Shown here piece after piece: positions 34,943-43,474 of a stretch of 64,000 nucleotides of DNA. A program made the translations under genes and the position numbers. The notes beneath the pieces are model-generated. The model was not told the DNA's origin and ran no database searches. It saw only the letters and a program-made list of their open reading frames with translations. The DNA is from Shimia_B sp038525525. GTDB taxonomy: Bacteria; Pseudomonadota; Alphaproteobacteria; Rhodobacterales; Rhodobacteraceae. The number at the start of each line of letters is the position of its first letter. Position 1 is the stretch's first letter. The DNA lies in NCBI GenBank assembly GCA_038525525.1, contig JBCBHO010000001.1:372001-436000 (forward strand), read 5' to 3'.

Positions 34943-35545
34943 TCACTGCTTGAGGTCGATCTGCATCTGTAGAGTTTCGCCTCGCGAATGTTTGGCCGTT
35001 CCTCTCAAGACCCCGTCGGTGCCCAAAACGAGGTTTGCGTTGAACGCAAAGTTATTGCCCTGATCGTAGTTGACCTGCACGGCATTGCCGACTTGCCGAA
35101 ATGCGCAGGTATCTCGCGTGCCCCAGCACGCATCGTTCAGAGCAGGCGGCACCGCCGTCAACAGCTGGCCCGTGTTCTGGCTGAAGACCCCGCCGCCTTT
35201 CGAAATGATTGAAGGAAACCACTCGTACGACGTACCGCTTCCCGCGAATTCCAACCTCAATGTCGTGCCCGCATCGAAAATAGCCTTGATCGCCGCCTCA
35301 CGCATGACCGGGTTGGTGGAAAAGAGCGCGTGCTCCTTCGCGATCCTCTGGAGCGCCGGATCGGGGTTCTTCAGCATTTGCTGGACCATAGCATACTGAA
35401 ACCGAGGGTCCGGGTTCTGGAGCGCCTCCTGGTAGCGCGCGATGTCGCCCACGGCTGCCTGGGCCGCTGCCACCGTCTCCTCGAACGTCTGGGACGACGC
35501 GCTCCCGCATGCGAGGACTGCAATCGCCAAGAAAAGTTGACGCAT
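34943..35545 (-). CDS. Exported protein of unknown function
   Basis: 200 aa from MRQLFLAIAVLACGSASSQ, a typical signal peptide; an ATG 4 codons upstream has its purine stretch too close. The N-terminal half is helical with HEAT-like short repeats (RYQEALQNPDPRFQYAMVQQ, LKNPDPALQRIAKEHALFST, NPVMREAAIKAIFD). The C-terminal half is beta-rich with a cysteine pair (NDACWGTRDTCAF). Its stop abuts that of the protease gene (convergent, no spacer). The N-terminal repeat recalls the helical half of the 28939 product, suggesting related folds (weak inference). Confidence 0.68.
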   Translation of the reverse strand: MRQLFLAIAVLACGSASSQTFEETVAAAQAAVGDIARYQEALQNPDPRFQYAMVQQMLKNPDPALQRIAKEHALFSTNPVMREAAIKAIFDAGTTLRLEFAGSGTSYEWFPSIISKGGGVFSQNTGQLLTAVPPALNDACWGTRDTCAFRQVGNAVQVNYDQGNNFAFNANLVLGTDGVLRGTAKHSRGETLQMQIDLKQ

Positions 35546-35743
35546 CTTTTCAATCATCCTTTCGCTTCAATGGACTGTGCCGGGGCGAATGACGCCCATG
35601 CGAGCAATGGCCTCACTCTGCCGACGTCTCGCGAGAAATCCTACCCTGTTTTCTTGGTCCGTGCCTGTCCTTGACCTTTGCGCCTTTCGAGCGACGCCCC
35701 CTGCCGATGCGCATCTGGCGAAGAGGGCGCGACGGGGCGGGTG

Positions 35744-37111
35744 CTAGGGCTTGCGGAAGGTCCGCTCGAGGCCATCCCACACGTCGGGATAGGCGGTGTC
35801 GATCAGGTCGAGGTCCGAGGCGTAGGCCGTCGGATTCTGGACGTAGCGGGTCTCGAACATGAAGGCCATCGTGCCGGAGAGCTTCTCAGGCGCCAGCTCC
35901 TTCGTGCTGGCAGCTTCGAAGGCATCGGCATCGGGGCCGTGGGCCACCAGCGCGTTGTGCAGCGACATGCCGCCGGGTTTGAAGCCCTCGGGCTTTGCAT
36001 CGTAGACGCCGTAGATCAGCCCCATGAACTCCGACATGACGTTCATGTGGTACCAGGGCGGGCGGAAGCTGTCCTCCATCACCAGCCAGCGGTCCGGGAA
36101 GATCACGAAATCGCAATTGGCGGTGCCGAGGGTCTCGGACGGCGAGGTGAGCACCGTGAAGATCGACGGGTCGGGATGATCGAAGAGCGTGGCACCCATG
36201 GGCGCAAAGCGGCGCAGATCGTATTTGTAGGGCGCGTAATTCCCGTGCCAGGCCACCACGTCGAACGGCGATTGCTGCAGCACCGTCCGGAAGAGACGCC
36301 CGCCGGTCTTGCAGAAAAGATGGTGCTCGGTCTCGAGGTCCTCGTAGGCGGCGACGGGGGAGAGGAAATCGCGCGCATTCGCGAGGCAGTTCGCGCCGAT
36401 GGGGCCGCGTTCGGGCAGATCGAAGGCCTGCCCGTAATTCTCGCAGATATAGCCCCGGATCGGCCCCGACACGAGCTCCACGCGAAAGCGGACGCCCTTC
36501 GGGATCACCACGATCTCGCCCGGCTCCGCGATAAGGATGCCGAACTCGGTGACAAAGCGCGCCGGGTTCTCCTGCGGGACGATCAGCATCTCGCCGTCCG
36601 CGTTCATGAAGGCGCGGTGACCCATGTCCCGGTTGGCGACATAGACATGGCTCGCGATCCCGGCCTGCATGGCGGCATCCCCGCTGGTGGTGATCGTGGC
36701 GAGCCCATCGAGGAAGTGGGTCGGCGCCTCGGGGATGGGGAGCGGCTGCCAGCGCAGCTGCATCGACGGCAGATCGCTTTCCCGCGCCGGGGCGGTGCGC
36801 AGGTTGCCCATGGGCACTTCCTCGAAGCCCCGGCCATGCTTGACCGAGGGCAGGATGCGGTAGAGCCAGGAGCGCTTGTTCTCGGCGCGGGGGGCGGTGA
36901 AGGCGGTGCCGGAGAGCTGCTCGGCATAGAGCCCGAGCGCGGGGCGCTGGGGCGAGTTCCGGCCGATGGGCAGCGCGCCCTCCTCGGCCTGGGTGGAGTG
37001 CGTATTGCCGAAGCCGCTGAGGTAGCCGTAATCCGGCGCAGCGTCCTTGATTTCCCCACCCTTCAGGATGTGTTCCTCGATCTTGTGGTCAAAGCGTGAC
37101 GTGTCGCTCAT
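35744..37111 (-). CDS. hmgA: Homogentisate 1,2-dioxygenase
   Basis: Opens the ring of homogentisate to maleylacetoacetate in tyrosine/phenylalanine catabolism; Fe(II) cupin enzyme of the cytoplasm. 455 aa, slightly longer than typical. Diagnostic segments: YLSGFGNTHSTQAEEGALP at the N-terminus, EQLSGTAFTAPRAENKRSW, GEMLIVPQENP, and PPWYHMNVMSEFMGLIYGVY, which carries part of the iron site. ATG preceded by GGGAGG. Fumarylacetoacetase and maleylacetoacetate isomerase, often adjacent, are not within the window; the gene stands alone. Confidence 0.93.
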   Translation of the reverse strand: MSDTSRFDHKIEEHILKGGEIKDAAPDYGYLSGFGNTHSTQAEEGALPIGRNSPQRPALGLYAEQLSGTAFTAPRAENKRSWLYRILPSVKHGRGFEEVPMGNLRTAPARESDLPSMQLRWQPLPIPEAPTHFLDGLATITTSGDAAMQAGIASHVYVANRDMGHRAFMNADGEMLIVPQENPARFVTEFGILIAEPGEIVVIPKGVRFRVELVSGPIRGYICENYGQAFDLPERGPIGANCLANARDFLSPVAAYEDLETEHHLFCKTGGRLFRTVLQQSPFDVVAWHGNYAPYKYDLRRFAPMGATLFDHPDPSIFTVLTSPSETLGTANCDFVIFPDRWLVMEDSFRPPWYHMNVMSEFMGLIYGVYDAKPEGFKPGGMSLHNALVAHGPDADAFEAASTKELAPEKLSGTMAFMFETRYVQNPTAYASDLDLIDTAYPDVWDGLERTFRKP

Positions 37112-37308
37112 GGCAGCCTCCCGTGGCTGAAGCTTGGGCTCAAAGGTAGGGGCAAGCTGTCTCGTTGGTCAGCCATTTGTCAAAGGCGGCGCTGGTGCCG
37201 GCGTCGGGCGGTTTCGCTTCTCGCCCGCCGCAGACGAGCGACGCACCAAAATGCTCAAGCGCATGATTGACCTCTCAGGCGGCAGAGGCGAGCGTCGCCG
37301 CATGAGTT

Positions 37309-38292
37309 TTGCCCACTGCCCCTCCCATCGCGCGGCTTGCCAAAGCGCTCGGTGGTCGCCGCGCCCCGTGCGCCTCGCCTCCTGCAGAGGCGGTGCCGGA
37401 CGCGGGCCTCTGCCCGCCGCGCGGGCCTAAAGCCTTGGAGGGTTCCGTCGCCATCCTTGGCGTGAAAGGCGGCCCGGCCATCCGCCCGGGCTCCAACATG
37501 CCGACGTCGATCCTGCTCCAGATGGCGGGCAAGACGATCCTCGTCGATGCCGGGCTCGGGGCCGCGCGGGCGGTCTGCGATCAGGGCGTCTCGCTCGTGG
37601 ATCTCGACGCGATCTTCATCACCCACCTGCATTCGGACCACTACCTCGAACTCGGCCCTCTGATCCACACGGCCTGGACGGCGGGTCGTAGCACGCCGCT
37701 CGTTGTCTTCGGTCCCTCGCGCCTCCCGCAGTACTGGGAAGGGTTTCTTGCCTCCATGCACGATGACATCGCCCTCCGGATCGAGGACGAAGGGCGCGTG
37801 GACCTCGCGGGGCTCGTCAGCTTTCAAACCCTGCGGGACGGCGAGACCGTCCCGTTCGAGGGCCTCTCGGTGGACGTCATGCGCAACATGCATCCCCCCA
37901 TCACCGAGAGTTTCGCCCTGCGCGTCTCGTGGGGCGCGCACGCAGTGGTCCTTTCCGGCGACACGGCCTTCATGCCCGAGATGGCGGACTTCGCCCGCGA
38001 CGCCGACCTCCTCGTGCACGAAGCCATGCTGACTGAGGGTGTGGACCTCCTCATGGCGCGCATGACCAACGGCGACCACCGGCTGAAGGCGCACATCCTG
38101 CGAAGCCACACCTCCGCAGAGGATGTCGGGCGCATCGCCAGCGCAGCCCGGGTCAAGGCGCTCGTTCTCAATCACTTCGTGCCAGACGGATTTGCGGAGT
38201 TCACGGACGAGGCATGGGACGCCGCCGTGAGGAAGACGTGGGCGGGGCCACTGACGCTCGCCAAGGACGGCACGAGGCTCGTGATCGGCTAG
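37309..38292 (+). CDS. Metallo-beta-lactamase fold hydrolase (RNase Z/AtsA-like)
   Basis: Zinc hydrolase of unknown substrate. Zn motif THLHSDHYLELG (HxHxDH), then MRNMHPPITESFALRV, SGDTAF (bridging Asp) and LVLNHFVPDG (terminal His). 327 aa from ATG 37309, but the first ~43 residues look unlike a protein domain; a TTG at 37435 directly before the domain is a possible true start. The stop codon shares the CTAG at 38289-38292 with the convergent S41 gene. Confidence 0.78.
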   Translation: MPTAPPIARLAKALGGRRAPCASPPAEAVPDAGLCPPRGPKALEGSVAILGVKGGPAIRPGSNMPTSILLQMAGKTILVDAGLGAARAVCDQGVSLVDLDAIFITHLHSDHYLELGPLIHTAWTAGRSTPLVVFGPSRLPQYWEGFLASMHDDIALRIEDEGRVDLAGLVSFQTLRDGETVPFEGLSVDVMRNMHPPITESFALRVSWGAHAVVLSGDTAFMPEMADFARDADLLVHEAMLTEGVDLLMARMTNGDHRLKAHILRSHTSAEDVGRIASAARVKALVLNHFVPDGFAEFTDEAWDAAVRKTWAGPLTLAKDGTRLVIG

Positions 38293-39524
38293 CCCGGGGA
38301 CACGGCCCCGGCCCGACTCTCCCAATCGAAAGCGAGGTGTTTCCAGCGGTCGCTCTCGAGGCTGGCGATCTCCAGCCGGCCCACCGGCACGATGACGCGC
38401 GCTATGTCGGCTGGCGTGGTCTCGTCCACCGTGCCCGTTTCCCAATCGTGGAGCGCGGATGAATAGCGCACCGCCGCGCCACTTGCGGGCAAATCGAGCG
38501 TATCGCCTTCGGCGTAGAACCTTAGCCCATCGCCCATCTCCTCCCCCACGATCGTGAGCTTCTTCCCGAGCCGATGCTTGAGGATCGCGACAAAGACGAT
38601 GGCCGCGGAGAACGTGAACTTGTCCACGAGCACGACGACGCCAGAGTGCCCGGCGCTTTCGACGACGGCATCGATGAGCGGCATCGTCAGGAGAAAGTCG
38701 CCGCCGGAATTGCCTCGCACATCGAGCACGAGAGGCCTCTCGCTATGAGCGCGGATCCAAGCGGCGGCGTTTCCGATAGCGTCCGGGAGCGCGCGCCGCT
38801 CCGGATCGAAAAAGCTCGGCAAATCAATTACTACGCCTGCCGCTCCGCGCTCGTGGATCTCCGCGAAAGCGCGAGGGCTCCAGCCGGGACAAGAACGGCC
38901 GTGCTCGTTTCTCGGATAGAGCTCGGTGGCCGGAACGGTCTCATCATGGCGCAGTTCGAGGGTGGTCTCCGCGCCGCCCGCGTCTTTTAGCCGGTACTGC
39001 GTGACATCGCCCGTCGATACTGCGCCCAGATGGGCCAAGGCAGCGGGCCAGGCCAGGAGAATGGGCCCGATCACGCGCCGTCTCTGTGGCGTTCCCGCAA
39101 GGAACGGTGCGGCCGCGCGCTCGATCTCGGCCACATCCATGCCGTTCACGGCGATGAGCTTCGACAGCACGGGAGGCGCGCGCTGCACTGCAGTCCGTGT
39201 CAGGACCACCGAGGCGCCGACGGCCACGAAGCGGACCGGCAGCACCGAGATTGCATCATTCGGGATGAGGCGCGTGTGACCGTTGCCCGCGAGGGCCAGG
39301 AGACGCATGGCAGACAGAAGAAACGGCTCCCTCGCGCCCTCCGCGGCACGGGCTTTCACGTCCTCTAATTGCGCCTTGAGCGCCGCCCGATCGACCCGGG
39401 CAAAGCTCGGATCGGTACGTTTCACGACGTCTCGGACGCGTTCGAAATCCTGGGTGAGTCGCACGCCGCGACCCTCACGCGCAAGCCGCCGCGAGTCCAC
39501 CGCGCAGGTGGTTCGGGCCGACAC
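38289..39524 (-). CDS. S41 family peptidase-like protein
   Basis: 411 aa from GTG, no signal peptide visible and an in-frame stop seven codons upstream, so the N-terminus may be truncated relative to exported relatives. Family marks: LVLDVRGNSGGDFLLTMPL (S41 beta-strand and Gly-rich loop) and DKFTFSAAIVFVAIL, where the Ser of FSAA is the predicted nucleophile. The C-terminal-processing-peptidase PDZ is not obvious. Opposite in orientation to the ABC operon starting at 39606; the 81-nt spacer between them must hold both promoters. Confidence 0.75.
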   Translation of the reverse strand: MSARTTCAVDSRRLAREGRGVRLTQDFERVRDVVKRTDPSFARVDRAALKAQLEDVKARAAEGAREPFLLSAMRLLALAGNGHTRLIPNDAISVLPVRFVAVGASVVLTRTAVQRAPPVLSKLIAVNGMDVAEIERAAAPFLAGTPQRRRVIGPILLAWPAALAHLGAVSTGDVTQYRLKDAGGAETTLELRHDETVPATELYPRNEHGRSCPGWSPRAFAEIHERGAAGVVIDLPSFFDPERRALPDAIGNAAAWIRAHSERPLVLDVRGNSGGDFLLTMPLIDAVVESAGHSGVVVLVDKFTFSAAIVFVAILKHRLGKKLTIVGEEMGDGLRFYAEGDTLDLPASGAAVRYSSALHDWETGTVDETTPADIARVIVPVGRLEIASLESDRWKHLAFDWESRAGAVSPG

Positions 39525-39605
39525 CGCGCTCGGGAGCTCGGATCACGAAGCTTGCGCACTTCGCTTCGGCGCGCTTTCATGGGGCCATAAAATGGGAGGA
39601 AAACA

Positions 39606-40949
39606 ATGAAACGTCGCTTCTTGAAAGCGGGCGCAGCGCTTGCCTTGGCCCTGCCGGCATTCGCTGCAAACGCAGACACGATCCGCTTTTGGACCACCGA
39701 AGAACAGCCTGAACGCCTGGCACGGCAAGAGGCCCTCGCCGCTCAGTTCGAGGCGGCCACGGGCACGTCCGTCGAGGTCATTCCGGTGACCGAAAGCGAT
39801 CTCGGCACGCGCGCCACGGCAGCCTTCGCGGCAGGCGATCTGCCGGATGTCATCTACCATACGCTGCAATACGCGCTGCCCTGGGCAGAGGCGGGCATCC
39901 TCGACACCGACGCCGCCTCGGATGTCGTCGAAGCCCTCGGAAGCGGCACCTTTGCGCCCGGCGCGCTCGAGATGGCCGCCTATGAGGGCGGATACGCGTC
40001 CGTTCCGGTGGACGGCTGGACGCAGATGCTCGTCTACCGCGCGGATCTCTTCGAGGAAGCGGGCCTCGAGCCACCCACCAGCTATGCCAACGTGCTCGCG
40101 GCCGTGGACGCACTTCACAATCCCCCGGAGATGTACGGCTTCGTGGCCGCGACGAAGGTCGACGAGAACTTCATGAGCCAAGTCTTGGAGCACGTGTTCC
40201 TGGCCAATGGCGTGTCCCCGGTCGGGCCCGACGGGTTCCAGGCGCTCGATGAAGCCGCCACAACGGAAGTGCTGGAGTTCTACAGGGCCATCGCCGAGGC
40301 ATCGCCCCCGGGCGAGCTCTACTGGGATCAGTCGCGCTCGCTCTACTTTGCGGGCGACGCGGCGATGATTATTTGGTCGCCCTTCATCCTGGACGAGCTC
40401 GCGGGCCTGCGCGACAGCGCGCCGCCGACGATCAACGATGATCCGACGTCCTCCGAGCTGGCCAGCCGGACGGGGATCGTCACGAACTTCTCGGGCCCCT
40501 CGAACCCGGACGGCGCGGCATGGGCCGATATCCGGTATTTCGGCATCACCGCTGACGCGGACACCGACCTTGCCATGCAGTTCGTCGAGTTCTCGATGTC
40601 CGACGGCTACACGGAGACGCTCGCCATCGCGCCGGAAGGCAAATTCCCCGTGCGGAACGGCACCGCCGACAATCCCACGGCCTTTGCCGATGCGTGGGCG
40701 CAGCTCGACGTGGGCATCGATCGCCGGGCCCCCCTTGGGGATCTCTATGAGGCCTCCATGATCGAAGAGATCGTGGGCGGCCTCGACGTGGCGCAGCGCT
40801 GGGGCGTGGCCGACGGCCAGCTCGCGCTGGCCAGCCGCATGATCAACAGCCAGGCCATCAACCGCATCGTGCGCCAGTTCATCGACGGCGACATCAATGC
40901 CTCGGCCGCCGTGGCCGCCATGAACGAGGAACTGGGCGCGATCGAATAG
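39606..40949 (+). CDS. Sugar ABC transporter solute-binding protein
   Basis: Periplasmic family 1 solute-binding protein, 447 aa. Signal peptide MKRRFLKAGAALALALPAF, cleavage near ANA-DT. Mature start TIRFWTTEEQPERLARQEAL, then FEAATGTSVEVIPVTESDL and DGWTQMLVYRADLFEEAGLE, typical of MalE/UgpB-like proteins. Strong RBS (GGGAGGAAA). First gene of a five-gene operon: permease, permease, glycosidase, ATPase. A perfect GC hairpin follows its stop. Ligand unknown; the glycosidase suggests a glucoside or osmolyte. Confidence 0.87.
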   Translation: MKRRFLKAGAALALALPAFAANADTIRFWTTEEQPERLARQEALAAQFEAATGTSVEVIPVTESDLGTRATAAFAAGDLPDVIYHTLQYALPWAEAGILDTDAASDVVEALGSGTFAPGALEMAAYEGGYASVPVDGWTQMLVYRADLFEEAGLEPPTSYANVLAAVDALHNPPEMYGFVAATKVDENFMSQVLEHVFLANGVSPVGPDGFQALDEAATTEVLEFYRAIAEASPPGELYWDQSRSLYFAGDAAMIIWSPFILDELAGLRDSAPPTINDDPTSSELASRTGIVTNFSGPSNPDGAAWADIRYFGITADADTDLAMQFVEFSMSDGYTETLAIAPEGKFPVRNGTADNPTAFADAWAQLDVGIDRRAPLGDLYEASMIEEIVGGLDVAQRWGVADGQLALASRMINSQAINRIVRQFIDGDINASAAVAAMNEELGAIE

Positions 40950-40964
40950 CGCCGGTCGCGAAAG

Positions 40965-40991
40965 GCCCGGGCGCTCCATGGGCGCCCGGGC
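40965..40991 (+). promoter_or_regulatory. Perfect 10-bp GC hairpin between binding-protein and permease genes
   Basis: GCCCGGGCGC (40965-40974), 7-nt loop, GCGCCCGGGC (40982-40991). No T-tract follows, so partial termination or 3'-end protection of the binding-protein message is more likely than full termination. It begins 16 nt after the binding-protein stop and ends 32 nt before the permease start. Confidence 0.65.
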
Positions 40992-41023
40992 ACCATCACC
41001 CGCAGTGAAAAGGGCGGCCCCCC

Positions 41024-42265
41024 ATGAAAGCCGCAACATCACCCGCACCGCCAAAAGGGCGCACTCAGCTTGCCAAGCGCGAGGCGCGCCTTGCTTATGG
41101 GCTCCTCGCGCCCACGCTGATCAGCGTTTCCCTCGTCGTGATCCTTCCGCTCCTCGCGATCTTTTGGATCAGCGTGAAGCCGGTGGGCCTCTCCGATCTC
41201 AGACCGACCGCGCCGGTGGTGCGCGAGGCGCTCCGCGGGGACGGCGCGGACATGCGGATCGAATACCGGCTGCGCAACTCGAGCCAGGACGCCGTCATCA
41301 CCGACGTGGTGCTCACGGACACCCTGCCCGAGGGCATCGAGATCGCAGGGGACCTCCCGCCCGAATGCGCGATCGCCGAGCGCGTCATCACCTGCCGCCT
41401 CGAGACCATGGAGGGCGGCTATAACGAGCGGCTCATCTTCCCGGTCTCGGCCCCCGATGCCGACGCTGCCGAAGATGCCGCCGAGGGTAGCGAGCCGGAG
41501 GTCTCCGGGACCGCCGACAACATCCTCTTCAACACGACCTTCACGACCGAGAACTTCACCGATGTCTTCGACGGGGACGAATTCTGGAGCGTGCTCGGGG
41601 TCACGCTCTTCTACACCTTCTTCGGGACCATCGGCGCGATCGTCCTCGGGCTCTTCGCGGCGCTGCTCCTCGACCGGCAGTTCAAGGGTCAGGGCATCCT
41701 CCGGGGGCTCTTCCTCTTTCCCTACGTGGCACCGATCATCGCGGTTGCCTTCACGTGGATCATCCTCTTCGATCCCTTCTCGGGCAGCGTGAACGCGCTT
41801 CTGATCCAGATGGGGGTCACGGAAAGCAGCATCAACTTCTTCGGCCAGCGTCCTTTCGCGCTGATCATGGTGACGGTCTTTGCCATGTGGGGCTATTTCC
41901 CGCTGTGCTTCCTCTTCATCCTCGCGCGGATGCAGTCGATCCCGGAGGACATGTACGAGGCGGCCCAGATGGATGGCGCGAGCCCGTTCCAGCAATTCTG
42001 GTTTCTCTCGATCCCGCAATTGATGGGCATCCTGTTGGTCCTTTTCCTGCTGCGCTTCATCTGGACCTTCAACAAGTTCGACGACATCTTCCTTTTGACC
42101 GGCGGCAATGCTGGCACCCGCACGCTCACCGTGAACGTCTACGAGCAGGCCTTCGCGATCTCGAATATCGGTGCGGGCGCGGCGGTGGCCGTGGTCATCT
42201 TCGGCTGCCTCATCATCTTCAGCTTCGTCTTCTTTCGGTTCCTGAGCCGGGAGGAAGGTCTGTGA
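41024..42265 (+). CDS. Sugar ABC transporter permease (MalF-like) with periplasmic DUF11-like insert
   Basis: 413 aa, about 110-120 longer than ordinary UgpA-type permeases. First membrane helix at ~24-48 (YGLLAPTLISVSLVVILPLL). Residues ~55-185 are periplasmic and include a DUF11/conserved-repeat-like segment (MRIEYRLRNSSQDAVITDVV, LTDTLPEGIEI, two Cys in PPECAIAERVITCRLE), then an acidic linker. The remaining five helices begin at ~187 (FWSVLGVTLFYTFFGTIGAI). EAA loop: YEAAQMDGASPFQQFWFLSI. The insert is positioned like the large P2 loop of MalF but after helix 1. Stop overlaps the next GTG. Confidence 0.85.
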   Translation: MKAATSPAPPKGRTQLAKREARLAYGLLAPTLISVSLVVILPLLAIFWISVKPVGLSDLRPTAPVVREALRGDGADMRIEYRLRNSSQDAVITDVVLTDTLPEGIEIAGDLPPECAIAERVITCRLETMEGGYNERLIFPVSAPDADAAEDAAEGSEPEVSGTADNILFNTTFTTENFTDVFDGDEFWSVLGVTLFYTFFGTIGAIVLGLFAALLLDRQFKGQGILRGLFLFPYVAPIIAVAFTWIILFDPFSGSVNALLIQMGVTESSINFFGQRPFALIMVTVFAMWGYFPLCFLFILARMQSIPEDMYEAAQMDGASPFQQFWFLSIPQLMGILLVLFLLRFIWTFNKFDDIFLLTGGNAGTRTLTVNVYEQAFAISNIGAGAAVAVVIFGCLIIFSFVFFRFLSREEGL

Positions 42266-43470
42266 GGGCGTTCCATCACGGCCTCGTTTCTGCGCCGATC
42301 CTCGGCGCGCTCTGGATGGTCATCCTGTCGACGACGGTGGCGGTGGCGATGTCATTCACCACGGGCGAGGCTTTCCGGCCGTCGATCCTGGTGTCGCTCG
42401 TCTGGGGCGCGGTGCTCGGCCTCGGTGTGCTGCAGGGGCTTCTCCGTGGGCCGGGATCCTGGATCGGCGCCGCGGCGGTCGTGGCGGCCATCCTCGCGGG
42501 GCTCGGGCCCATGGTCGCCGAGGCCCCGTTCGTGCCCGCGCTCATCGGCGGCGCCCTTCTGGGCATCGCCTTCGCGCGCACCATGGTGACCATCATCGGA
42601 GACATGCCCCGCGGCGCGCTCACGCGGCATGAATTCGAGGCCGCGGTGCTGCGGTTCCTCACCGGCTCGGGCTACATCTTCTTTGTCGCGATCGTGCTGA
42701 TCCCCTTCTACGTCATGGTGATGACGAGCTTGAAGAACCAGTCGGAACTCATTCAAAACCCTCTCGATTTCTCCATCGATCTCAGCCTCGGCTGGGAGCT
42801 CTTCCGAAGCTACCGCGAGCTGCTGACCCAGTTCAACTTCGGCAGCTACCTCTGGACCTCGTTCTATGTCTCGGTGCTGACGGTGCTGATCACGCTGCTC
42901 TTCTCGATCCCCGGCGCCTATGCCATCGCGCGGCTGCGCTTCAACGGGCAGGCGATCATGTCCCGGTCGATCCTGCTGATCTACATGGTGCCGATGATCG
43001 TGCTCGCGCTGCCCATCTACATCGCCTTTTCCATGACCGGGCTGCGCAACACCATCCTGGGCATTGTGCTGATCTACCCGGTCACGACGATCCCCGTGGC
43101 CCTTTACATGCTGCAAGGATATTTCCGGGACCTGCCCCACGAGATCGAGGAAGCCGGGCTCATGGACGGGCTCAACCGCCTGCAGGTGATCTGGAAGATC
43201 ACCCTGCCGCTCTCGCTGCCCGCGCTGGCCTCGGTGGCACTCTATGTCTTCATGATCGCCTGGAATGAATTTCTGCTGGCCTTCATGCTGCTCGACGACC
43301 CGTCCAAGTTCACGCTCACGCGCGGCATCGCCAGCCTCAATTCCTCGGAAATCCCGCGCCAGCACCTGATGGCGGGCTCGGTCATCGCCACAGTGCCGAT
43401 CATGGCGATCTTCCTGGGGCTCGAGCGGTTTCTGACCAAGGGCATGACCGCCGGCGGCGTGAAAGGATAA
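42262..43470 (+). CDS. Sugar ABC transporter permease (MalG-like) with extra N-terminal helices
   Basis: 402 aa. A GTG start inside the previous stop (GTGA) has a good RBS, GGAGGAAGG. About 130 residues with four extra hydrophobic segments (ILGALWMVILSTTVAVAMS, ILVSLVWGAVLGLGVLQ, AAAVVAAILAGLGPMV, ALIGGALLGIAFARTMV) precede the canonical MalG core. The core starts near residue 132 (LTGSGYIFFVAIVLIPFYVM). EAA loop: EIEEAGLMDGLNRLQVIWKI. The frame is open far upstream, but that is antisense-like read-through over the first permease. Confidence 0.85.
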   Translation: MRAFHHGLVSAPILGALWMVILSTTVAVAMSFTTGEAFRPSILVSLVWGAVLGLGVLQGLLRGPGSWIGAAAVVAAILAGLGPMVAEAPFVPALIGGALLGIAFARTMVTIIGDMPRGALTRHEFEAAVLRFLTGSGYIFFVAIVLIPFYVMVMTSLKNQSELIQNPLDFSIDLSLGWELFRSYRELLTQFNFGSYLWTSFYVSVLTVLITLLFSIPGAYAIARLRFNGQAIMSRSILLIYMVPMIVLALPIYIAFSMTGLRNTILGIVLIYPVTTIPVALYMLQGYFRDLPHEIEEAGLMDGLNRLQVIWKITLPLSLPALASVALYVFMIAWNEFLLAFMLLDDPSKFTLTRGIASLNSSEIPRQHLMAGSVIATVPIMAIFLGLERFLTKGMTAGGVKG

Positions 43471-43474
43471 AGCC

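Noticed and set aside
40965..40991. Intrinsic terminator
   Set aside because: The hairpin is strong but no T-tract follows and the operon clearly continues.
39543..41054. Minus-strand ORF over the sugar-binding protein gene
   Set aside because: Antisense shadow with no domain; the plus-strand gene has a signal peptide and strong ribosome site.
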